From Nepenthes gracilis (Eukaryota; Streptophyta; Magnoliopsida; Caryophyllales; Nepenthaceae): a stretch of 64,000 nucleotides of DNA. Of this stretch, positions 1-11,997 are shown piece by piece. Within the stretch, counting starts at the first letter, position 1; every line of letters starts with the position of its first letter. The stretch is taken from NCBI GenBank assembly GCA_033239525.1, contig BSYO01000036.1, positions 3,308,126 to 3,372,125 on the forward strand, given 5' to 3'. The notes beneath the pieces were generated by a model. That model was not told the DNA's origin. It saw only the letters and a list, made by a program, of their open reading frames with translations, and made no database searches. Position numbers and translations under genes: made by a program.

Positions 1-1
1 A

Positions 2-3000
2 GATCTAAACAAAGTGGAAGATAGTGGGAAAATGTTGGATTCTTTATCTCTAAATCGCAAATGGCCCGTCCATGACATGCCTCTTTATAAGAAGCTGCTC
101 GAGTCTCCCGGGATAAAGAATAGTAAGCTGAGTGCATTGCAGTTTCAAATCAACTTCAGTGAGAAAAAATTGCTCTCTCTATTCTCATCACGGCCCGTGA
201 AAAAACCTGAGGAGGTGAATTTTATTGTGTCTGATGTTGATGAAATTCAGCATCTACTTATCATAGAAGCTATTGTTTGATTGCGTAATGCTATATCACT
301 AAGTGTGATTCTTGACGTTATAGGATGTGTTGCGTGAACCTTTTGTGCCTCTCACCAAGGATGAAGAGAAGGAGGTTGCTCGCATTTTTTCAGATTCCAA
401 TAGGTATAGTCTCATGTATGATTCATATATTGTAAAATGGATTTATTGGCATTATAAGTTTATTATATGAATATGTTATTTTTCTCTCTATAGGAGGAAG
501 GTTTTGGTGACTCACCCGGATTCTAATATCCAGGTCACAGTACAAGCTTTCCAGTGCTTGAGACAAGGTGCATGGCTGAATGATGAGGTTATTCTCAAAG
601 CTTCATTTACCCAATTGAAATGTGTGGAGGAGAATGAAATGTGTGTCTTTGGCATTTTTGATTTTTTGAAGGGCCTTTTTGTTTTCTGTCCTTTATTTAT
701 TTTATTTATCTTTTATTCTATATATAGTTTCTTTTGAAATGTCATTTGTCAATTTCAGCATCTTGAACATCCCGCAATCAACAAATTTCCCAAACCCAGC
801 CTTAGAAGTGATAATTTCATCCACTAACCAATATTAAATGATTGATATTAGATTGTTATTGACCCTGCTGCTGATTTGATTTTACCAACACCAATTCACT
901 TTCACGTTCTTTTTGTAGGTTATAAATTTATACCTTGAATTGTTGAAGGAAAGGGAAAGAAGAGAACCGAAAAGATTTTTGAAATGTCATTTCTTCAACA
1001 CATTTTTCTATAAAAAGGTTAGTGTTATTCTCTCCAACCCTTCTGAATGTTATACATGACAGTTTTAGTTTATGATTCTTAGGACATTTCCTTTATCAAA
1101 TTGCCATAGGATTTTTCCAGGCGAGATGAGCATGTCCAGCCATGTCAGTACTTGTTTATACACTTTCAGTTGTTTCCCCTCATAAGTGCTTATTGCGCTA
1201 TTTTTGTTTATTATATTGCATTATGTTGATAATGATAACCTGAGAAATCTCATACTATCTATCAAATTTAAATAATTCCTAGTGATGCTGTGTGCCTTGA
1301 TTCCATGTCAAACTGCATCTTCCCCCTATATAATTGATGCAAATACAATATTGGCAGATATTTATTGGTATTGAGACCCTTTGATATCAATATTTTCTGA
1401 TATTACAATAATATTGCAAATATTTTTGTATCTGCGATATAAATATATATATTAATTGATATTCAAATATCTAGCTAATATTTGACTAATATATCAGTCA
1501 ATACGACCCTATCAGTTTATAAATTTAAAATTTTTTTTTCCGATATATTGATACCAATATGTGTTGTCTTTTATGTCCGATACCAATATGTCCACGATTG
1601 ATATCTATATAGTTAATACTAATATTAATATTAATATTTTCATCCATCCTGTTACACCCATTCTGGGAATTCTAAGCTATTGCCACTTTTGTCTGTTTCT
1701 ACCTGTATCTCTGATTAGATCATACATGCTTATGGAGACCTTGAATATGATGTTTTCTTATAAGCTGGTGTGGTTTTGTTTTAACCAAAGTATCTAATAA
1801 TTAGTGAAACAAACTCCTCACCACCCGGAGATGTGGGATAAAAGTAGAATCTAATCAAATAGATGAGGAGGATCCTATAAATATGAGGACAATGCATTAT
1901 ATATGGAGAGAAGATACAATAAAGTGAAGAAATGCAAATTACCAATGGTAAACCGGCCTCCGATCATGTTTCAGATTTTCCAATTGACATCTTTCAATCA
2001 TAGATGAAAATATCAGTATTGGTCGTAACTATTTAATATCAGACTTATTAGATAATATGAATTGGTATCAGATGTATCGGAAGGAAAAACAATTTTAAAA
2101 ATCTTAAATTAATATGACCGTATTAGCCAAATATTGGGTAAAATGACCAATATTTTAATATCGTTTAATATATTGCGATAAATTACAAATATTGTAACAT
2201 ATTACGATATTATCATGTGATATGGGTTCCATGGCGGTGATGGTAATAGACGGCGAGGAGATGATATTGACAACGGAAGGGGAGATCAGCAGAGGAGAGA
2301 GACGAGGTGCAACGGACGAGATGCCGTGTGAGCGAGAGACAGTGAGCAGGGAAATTAGGAAAAGAAGGGAAAAGAAGAAGGGAAATCGAGAGAGAGAGAA
2401 GGGCAGAGAGGAGAGAGACGCAGAGAGAGGAATTTAGAGTGAAAGAGTTCAGAGCAAAAGTATTCCCCCCTTCTTCCTTCCATTAACCAGTACATATATA
2501 GGAAATGAGTTAATTGGGCGTAACTAACTAACTTTCTAACAATTTAAAGGGAAAATCTAAACGTGCTAACAAACTGGGGAAAATGATTAATACAGGGGGG
2601 CACAGCATATGGGATGGAGGACAATAAAAGGCCGTAACATTGTCGTTCCCATCAAAATAATCTTGTCCTCAAGGTTAAGTGACTTAGGTCCGGCAGTCCC
2701 GATTCCGGTGCAACAACGCTGTTCTTGCTTGAAGGATAGAGCAGCAGAATCAATATCAGCTGCTACGTCAACAATGTCCACGTCCTCACACACAACTTTG
2801 CCCCCGAGCTCTGAGTGCACCAGCTTAAGATTGCTGTTGTTAACTACCGTCGCATCAGGCTTCCAAGATCCCCCACTGTCAGCTTCTTGCTGTCCAAAAG
2901 CCTTGGATTCAGCCTCTCAGTGATGCCTACCATCCCTTGTTGTGAATCCTGCAGGCACATTGAGGGCAGCAAGCTGTCCTATCCGAAGCACCTGAACTGG

Positions 3001-6000
3001 AAGTACTGAATCCTTCCTTCCACCAGTATCAAATAAGATGGGTTTTGGGCTTTGGCATGCAATTTACTCCTTTCCTGGTGTGTTCGGGACATCACGAACC
3101 AACTTCCAAAATGGATTAGCCCTGTCATCTCCTTGAATAAAATCAAAAGCTCCAGGTCCATCTGTAGTACCAGCAGCAAATCCAAAACCCATAGCAGTTG
3201 GGCATGTCTTGACTACCTCAGTGCTTCCTCCAATAATTCGTGTGCCTTCAAATTCACCTGGGTGACTTGGGCCTCGCCTATAGCAGAACGTATTCCTGCC
3301 ACAGCATGTACTAAGGTTGAAGTCACCGTGCAGTCCACTACCAATGCAGAAAGCACCCAGAACATTTGGGCTAACATCACCACAGTTTGTCTGGCAGAAT
3401 GTAGCCACAAACCTAGTTTTATCACCCTGCCTACGAACACTCCTGACACGCTTAGAAACACTTAAATACTTGGTCACGTTTTTACCAGAAGAAGAGCTGA
3501 AAGAAGTGGCCAGTTCTAATAACTCGTGCTGATTGTTACGATGGTTAGGAATAATGTTGGAGATTCTTAGGGAAATTCCATTTGTTCTAGATTCATCGGG
3601 AGAATCACTTGCGGCAGTATCAGGAGTGTCTTCCATGAATCGTGCAGCAGCTCTCTTGTTACCCCCGCTTGTTAATGAATTTGCACGGTTCATGGCAGTT
3701 CCATGGGGTGCAAACCAGTTAAAACTGCCAACCAGAGAGGGAGAGCCCTATCTTTCAATCTGTGAGAACTTCATTACCTCATAAACATCTGTATCACCCA
3801 TACAAACAACGGTAATATATTGGCAGCTCCAACAATGCAGCAAATAATGCTCAGCAGCGAAGGCTAACTGCCACATAGCAACGAAGGATGGTTGGAGGGT
3901 AGCTACACCATTTGTCGATTCATCCTGAACACTTTCTCTGGTCGTCAGACAAGGCATTTTGCAACGAGGTGGGTCCTTCAGTGATGAAGAAGCGATGGAA
4001 ACACGCCAATCAATTTTAATGAAGACTTGTATTGAGTTAAAACATTTAATGGGATCCATCATTTCTCGCATTGGCTGTTTAAGGGAAATACCCAATTCAA
4101 ATTTGTCCCGCAAGGGAGGGATTGATTTCTCTTCTATTGAGTTTGCACCCAAGCCATACCTCTAGGACACATCAACCCTATCGTCCTCAGTTCCAGGACT
4201 AGCCTTGCAACCAATATGATCTTCTAATGAAGAGGAGTTGATGGTAGCATGAATACACCACCAACCGAGGTTGTTCTGCGGTGGAGGATTTGAGTTCATT
4301 TCCAAGGGCCAGAGTGTGATCTGCCTTGATAGGGACAAGCTTGTGTATCCCAGCCTCTCGTGTTCGACCAAGAATTGTTCATTACCAGATTTTTCAAGTC
4401 TAATTGAGTTGCCTGACTTCTGTACTCCCGATCCAAAAAAACAGTTATGGAACATGCTCAATGAGCCTAAGATCAAAGTACGAACAGTACTTCTGGCGTG
4501 CACATTTGGTACTAATGAGATGGCAGATCCGATTGCCACTGGGGCTTTTAGGGGCTTGGTGTTTGGATTGGCTGAATTGGCGGAGGGAGAAATTGGAAGT
4601 ATTTTTAACTCCTGATTATTTACAGGATTTAATAAAGGAGCCACACCTCAAAATAGTACAGGAGCCTCAATTTTCTTGTTTTCCAAAATAGCATCAGGTT
4701 GAACAAAATCATCAGTAGCCAGCAGTGTATGTTCACCTTTGTTGTTTGACACTGCGTAGCTGTTATGGTCTACAACCAAGGCTGCAGGGTCCGAATTATT
4801 CAACCCTTGCAACGGTGGGACAGGAACGAGTACAGGAGCCTTGTTCTGGTCCTTATCCGTCAGAAGGAAACCGTCGGATAAGTTCTCGGAGTCCAGAATT
4901 GCTTCAACATTTGGACAATTATGAGTGAAGAATTTGGTAAGGGGTGAAGGCATGACCTATGAAGGAGTTGGAAGGCTGTGTGGTGGAGGAAGCTTTTGCC
5001 GAGATGCAGTGGTAGGTTGCTCTTCGAATTGGAAATTAGGTGACGCTTGTGGATATGATTTCTTGATTCGAGCCAAGGTTGGCAAACTCTCAGTGATGAA
5101 GGTTTGAATTAGTGTAGTGGTGGAAGCCACGAACGATGGTGAAGTTGAAGATGACGAGGAATTTGTAGTTGGCAATGGTAGTCGGTCGATGCGATTGGGG
5201 CAGGATGACCTAATTTGTTCTGGGATAAGAGCAGAAACGGCTGTTTGAGGAACGGGTGGTGGTACGGAACCAGTGATGGAAGGGATTGCAGGTAGAGGAA
5301 AGTGACGATGGGAAGCAATCATAGATGAAGCTACAAAAAGCGAAAAGTTTACTGACCGGTTAGTGTATTGCTCGAAGCTGTGGAGTGATTGGCTGAGTTC
5401 CACCATGGATGAGCTAATTTCGGTGTAGGACGACCAGATCTGTACTATTGTTGAAACCGCGGTGGACATGGTGGCGCCAAATCGGTCGATAGCTCGTTGG
5501 AGGTCCTTCATCGCGTTGGCCAGTTCGGCAAGGGCCGCTTCGAGTGCGTCGAGTGCTCGTTCTTCGATCTCCTCTGCTTTTGTCTCAATGAAAGCACCAT
5601 TTGATACGGGTTCCATGGTGGTGACAGTAATCGACGGCGAGGAGATGATATTGACAACAGAATGGGAGATCAGTAGAGGAGAGAGATGAGGTGCAACAGA
5701 CGAGATGCCGTGTGAGCGAGAGACAGTGAGCATGGAAATTAGAGAAATAAGGGAAAAGGGGAAGGAAAATCGAGAGAGAGAGAGAAGGGCAGAGAGGAGA
5801 GAGACGCAGAGAGAGGAAATTAGAGTGAAAGAGTTCAGAGCAAAAGTATTCCCCCCTTCTTCCTTCCATTAACCAGTACATATATAGGAAATGAGTTAAT
5901 TGGGCGTAACTAACTAACTCTCTAACAAACTAAAGAGAAAACCTAGACATGCTAACAAGTTGGGGAAAAGGATTAATACAGGGGGCACAACATATGGGAT

Positions 6001-7067
6001 GGAAGACAATAAAAGGCCGTAACATCATGGTATATAAAAATATCGATATTTGAGGCTTGATACTGATATATATTGGTTAGACAATATTTACATCTTTGTG
6101 TCAATGCATCCAAAGTGAACGACATCAAAGTAGTCATGAAGATCATCTTATCCCACAATACCTATCCTTCTTGGATACTACACCCTCTATATATACTAGT
6201 CCTGGCACACAAAATATGCACTTTGCTTCTAGTTTCAATCATAACTCTTTACATAAACATCTAGACATCATGCTTCCTCAATCCACGTCAACACCCCATT
6301 TTTCTAGAAATGAGAACATGATATGTTGGTAACACGTTAACTAAAATTATAATTTATTATTTTTTTTAATTGATGAATAATATTATTTTATACTAAATTA
6401 GTAATAAATATGTACTTTTTTTATTTTTTCACTCAAAAATTTTAAAGAAAAGTATGCGATTGAATCAAAATAAGTAAGTTATGTTATAATATATTTAACA
6501 AACTATTATAATAGAATAATAATATGGCATAATTTAAACTGAAGAAAAACTTAATGTGGTAGATTACTTATATAACAATTAACATCTATATTTTAACTTT
6601 ATTACTTTACACTTTCTAATTGTAAAAACATACAAAATATAAACAAAACTTCCTAACGGAAACCTGTCCAAGGCATATTCGAAAGTATCTCAAGCGTCGT
6701 GTCAAAGTGTGTCGGAATTTTGGAATTTTTAAAAAAAAAGTTAATAAAAATTTTGAACACATTTCAAGAGAGTGTTAGTCTTGGAAAATTGTCGGAACAC
6801 CGAAGTTATAGCCCTGGGAGAGTGTTCATATTTCTCAGATAGTTATTTCAGGGATCTAGCTCTGTCTTCCTCATGATGTCAACTCCTTTCCCTTCTCTTT
6901 CTTCCATTCCACAATTAGAGTGGTTTATAAATTCGAAAATCACGTTATGTTTGCAGCTGACAGGTGGGAGAAATGGCTATGATTATAAATCGGTTCGAAG
7001 ATGGACAACCCAAAAGAAGTTAGGATATGGCCTGATAGAGTGTGACAAAGTAAATTTTTTACTTTGC

Positions 7068-7099
<32 letters not shown>

Positions 7100-10000
7100 G
7101 CACTATTGAGACATTTATCTGCTTTAATCTGCATGCTTCAGATATTTGTACCTATCCACCAAGAGGTGCATTGGTGCTTGGCAGTCATCAATAAGAAGGA
7201 TGAGAAGCTTCAGTATCTGGATTCATTAAAAGGAAGAGATAAAAGAGTTCTGAAAGTACTGGTATGCATTCTTGTTATAGCCTATTGGATCCTCCCCTTT
7301 CTCTTTCTCCATGAATGAAAATATCTATATCAGTATTGGTATCGGTATCGGTTACGACCATATCAATATCTAACTATATGTATCAGTGTTAGACATATTA
7401 AAAGAAAAAATTTAAAAATTGCAAATTGATAGGGTCATATCGACTAATATCATGATATACTACCAACATGGAAACATATCGCGATATTTTGCTGTACCGA
7501 AAAATATCGGTAAGGGGGTTTGATACTGATACATATTGGCCCATATTTTACAATATCAACCAATATTTTTATCTATGCTTCTCTCCCAATATGATACAGT
7601 AATTATATCTTGTTTACTATTGTAAGCTGATATGATCATATTTGATTAATATCATGTTATACAACTAATATAGAAACGTATCACAATATTTTGATGTATC
7701 GGAAAATATTGGTATGAGGGCCTAATATAGATACATATTAGCCTATATTTACAATATTAGTCGATATTTTTTTCTATGCTTCTCTCCCAGTATGGTGTGG
7801 TGATTGTTTCTTGTTACCATTCTCTTCTTCTTGCATTATGTGCTTCATATGTGTTTGTTAAGGGGTATGACTGGAGCAACTCTTTGTGCTTAAAATGAAG
7901 TGATATCACTAATATAAAACTGGTTTGACATTAGGGGTGTTCATGGTACAAAAACCCAAACCCTGAATAATGTTTTTGACCAGCACCGTAATTGAACCAG
8001 CTTGACCAGTTTGGTTGTGTTTGTTTTTTAAAGAAAATCTGCCAAAGTTATCAAATCAATAAATTAAACCAGCTTCACGTTTATCACAAATGTGAAATTC
8101 ATAGCTAGAAGGCACCCGCTCACTATATAATAAATATATAAATTATATCTTTAGAATTGTGATTTCCCTTTAGATAAATTTATGCCCAGTAAAGTGAAAA
8201 ATAAATAAATAAGTGCACAAATTAAAATATAAAATAAAGGGGAAAATGTCAAATATGAACCGGGTTTGGTATGATCCCAAAATACTTTAACAATATGAAA
8301 ATTTAGTAATATATCTTTCATATTTTTAAAATAAAATACATGTACTGGTCATATTGGGAAACTGCAAAACTAAAACTGCCCAACTAAAACCAAACCAAAA
8401 CCCAAAAAAAAATTCCAATACCCCAAACTGAAACCTAACCGTTTCTTCAATTACTCCCACATATGGATAATTCTCAGGCATCTGACAGAGATATACTTTC
8501 ACTTATCCAATGAACAAAGGCAATTTCTGGGGCAGCTGATGTAATATTCCTGCTATTTGTATTTATTTTTTCTCCAGGCTAAATATTACGTGGATGAAGT
8601 GAAGGATAAGAATTCACAAGACATTGATGTTAGTTTCTGGGAGCATGAATATGTGGAAGACCTTCCCTTACAAGAGAATGGGTATGCTTAACTTTTTCTA
8701 TTTCATTTTTTGTCTTTTCCTTTTCCAGTCAAATTCATTTACCTTTTGCTTGCAAAACCATATATATATATATATATATCATGCACTAAAATATCAACTT
8801 ATATTGAGAAAAGGTAGAGATATGCCTCTATATCGCCAATATATCATAATATATCTGACAATATTTAAAATGTCGACCGATGTGTCCTATATTAATAGGT
8901 ATTTTAGCCAATCCCTCTATTAGATTACGATTCATTGAAGAAATTTTGCATCTACATGTCGGACTGATATATATTGTTCAATATGTACAGTGCAAATAAG
9001 GCCACGACTAATTCCAATATTGATACGGATATTTTTATCCTTGAGATATACGTGCACACACTGGGGAATCACTTGCAAATTGCGTTGGTGATGCCTTGGC
9101 ATTTTGACTTTGCTGGACTAGTACACCTATACTGCTGACAAAATAGAAAGAACGCATGTCTGCCGGTTTTTCTGTTTTCAAGTCAAATTAATGTCCTCTC
9201 GCTGATGAAAGTCGGAGGAAATTTATTCTGTGTTTTGATTCGCAGTGAATCTTATGCATCTTGTCACCACAATTCGCTCGCAATTAGCAAATGAGTGATT
9301 TCTTCTAAATTTCATGACACTATAATTAGCTTTTTCCATCCATGAAATGAAATATTGGCTGAGCCTAATGCAGATATTTTAAAATAACATGACAAAATCA
9401 CGATGTGTCATCATATCATCGTTATATGTGGATATTGGTTAATATTCAAAACCCAATATTTTTCTAACATAGTGGACAATATTTGCCCATAGGTTTTGAT
9501 CTACAAAAAAAATTGCATCTGATACTTTCGTACTGTACTATTATCTGTTGCAGTTGATACTAATACAACCGCAACTGATATTTTCATACATAATTGGTAT
9601 ATATAGAGACATTTGTGTAATTGGCTAATGTATACTAATTTATGGCAACAAATATGCCGATTAACCATGAACAAAGATGAAGAATGAATAACCTCCATAG
9701 TCATTTTTATTAGCATTTTTATGTAACATGTTAATATCCTGATGCGTTAGTTGTCTATTGAGAGAAGCATACACCACCGTATTCTGTTTCATACTAACCA
9801 GTATGCCATATACTAATATTTTTTATTCCGCGACAATATTGTGATGCACTACTTTATCAGTGATATATGATAATATATCAGCCAATATCGCAATATATTG
9901 GCCGATATTCAAATGTTAGGGCCTCTATTGCAGATATTTGGCCGATAAATCAACAAACATGACTCTATCAGTTTACGATTCTCATAAATTTTTTTATGTC

Positions 10001-11957
10001 AATATATCTGATTTTAATACGTTTTGTTTGATATACCCAGTACAAATATAAATATGACTGATGGCGATATCTGCATCCATTGATTCTGTTCCTGTTCCAT
10101 GAATCAGAACAATTCCCGAACTGGGTTACCTTTGGCCCTTCCCAGTACCATCACAGGAAATCTTGCAGCTCACATGTTTTGTCACTCTTTCTTTGAAAGT
10201 CTCCATAATTTATAATGATTAATCTTTGTGGGTGTTTCTTTTCTCAAGACCACAACGGATTGGACATCTTTTTCTGGTGTTTATTTGCGCTGTACTATTC
10301 ATATTATATGTTTACTATAATTTTACTCAAAATAATAATGTAACACCTATTTTGTGAACTCACTCAATAGAAAAAACAATAAAAATAAGAGGCCAGTCAA
10401 TAAGAGCAACATCCTATTCTTTTATAATATTGTAGTAAACTTGTAGTAAGAATGGTATTTTTCTTTTTCTTTTACCGGAGAGTACACTTGGGGAAAATAG
10501 AGGAGAAAATTGTAAACGCTTTTGATTCTTTCAGTGAGCCAACCAAGTTTCATTCTTCCCAAGAGGAAGCAAAAGAATGAAACTATTGAGTTCCAAGGTC
10601 AAGTTAAGTATTGTCCACAATGTTGGTTTTCCCATTTTTATCCTTGATTAGTTGCCTCGAAGGGAAAAACAATACTTTCTATTTATAATCAGGATATTAG
10701 CTCTTAATTTAACTAATGTGGGACAACCCATCTCTATAACAGCACCATTGTGGTTCCATGCTTTAAAGCCAAGCTATTATCTTGTTAGTTTAATATTCTG
10801 AATCTCACTGCTTCTTAAAAAGACACGTATACTTACTCTTTTGAGATTCCTATCTCGAGCAGGTCAGATTGTGGTGTGTTTATGATCAAATATGCTGACT
10901 TCTACAGCAGGGGTCCGGTACTCCGGTTCAGCCAGGTATGCAGTTTCAAACTTGGTTTATCATGTGCTAACTGGCCATAACGGGTTTATAGGCATGTATA
11001 ACAGCTCCATTTCTAGTGCCAGGTGCAGGTAGTGTGGATAAAAATTTCGGTATTAGTATCGGCCGTGAACATATCAATGTTATACATATAAAATAATGCA
11101 AGTCGGTATTAAATATATCAAAGGAAAAAAAAAAGTTGTTAAAATCGGAAGCTGATAGACAAATATTTGTCAATATATTACTGTTGTGGTAACATATTTT
11201 AATTTTGTCACGTTGTAGAAAAATATCGGTATTGGGGATTTAATACCAATATATAAGCATATATATTGAATATCGTCTGATATTTCTTCCATTGTAGTTG
11301 GCATGAACTGAAATAAGGGACACGTCGTGATGGCAACAAGCTAACTGAATTTTATAGTCTATTTATAGCTATAAGAATATAATTTATTAAAAATACTATT
11401 TTATACTGAATTAGTACTGAAAAATACATCAAATTCTATAAGATCCAATTAAATCAGTGATTTAGTAGAAATTAGATTTTGTTTTTGCTATTTCACTTTA
11501 TGTATTTTTTGTTTTCAGTCCGGAAAAAATATCACAGGAAGAAACAATATACAAAGGTGATGCATAAAGTTTCCACTATGGTAGGAAATGGTCGGACCAC
11601 TTTAAGTCTAATATAAGTTGCCTTACCTTACATGATACAACAGGCTGTATCCATGACACGAAATCGTAATCTCTAGGTTGCACAGTAACAACTAAACCAA
11701 TAGCACCAAAAATCAATATATAAGTGAGGCAATATTAATGAGTTGTGCAATAACATACAAAAACACCATGGACTTAGATTTTCAATTTTAAATATGGTCA
11801 AATTACAAAATATCTCTAATTTTTTTTAGTTTCTATTAAGAATCCGATTATTCTAAAAATTACCGGATGTAAAAAGGAAATGATAAATTATTCTCATACA
11901 TACATATATATATATACACATACATACATATATATATATATACACATATATATATAT

Positions 11958-11997
<40 letters not shown>

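Larger units (their letters stand above)
2218..6024 (-). mobile_element. Non-autonomous LTR retrotransposon carrying a neutral-ceramidase fragment
   Basis: Two direct repeats of 422-423 bases (2218-2639 and 5602-6024) start TGTTACGG and end ATCA in the element's own (minus) direction. They are flanked by identical 5-base duplications, TCATG at 2213-2217 and 6025-6029. Directly inside the 5' LTR is a primer-binding-like TGGTGCTTTCATT (minus strand of about 5587-5599). The internal 2.96 kb has no recognisable protease, reverse transcriptase, RNase H or integrase, so movement must have used proteins supplied in trans. It contains a coiled-coil gag-like segment, an unrecognised segment and a neutral ceramidase segment, all in one frame. 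By eye the two LTRs differ at about 30 positions, so the insertion is not recent. It sits in intron 4 of the SUMO protease gene, opposite in orientation, inside an older AT-rich repeat. Confidence 0.9.

Noticed and set aside
2222..2437. + strand frame in GA-rich sequence
   Set aside because: It lies in the 3' LTR of the 3.8-kb element and is low-complexity; the partner LTR disrupts the same frame.
4271..4615. + strand frame starting MFCGGG
   Set aside because: It is the shadow of the long minus-strand frame, which carries the recognisable ceramidase further on.
2218..6024. Helitron or Pack-MULE capture of the ceramidase piece
   Set aside because: LTR pair, primer-binding site, 5-base target duplication and lack of introns in the captured piece all favour a retrotransposon.
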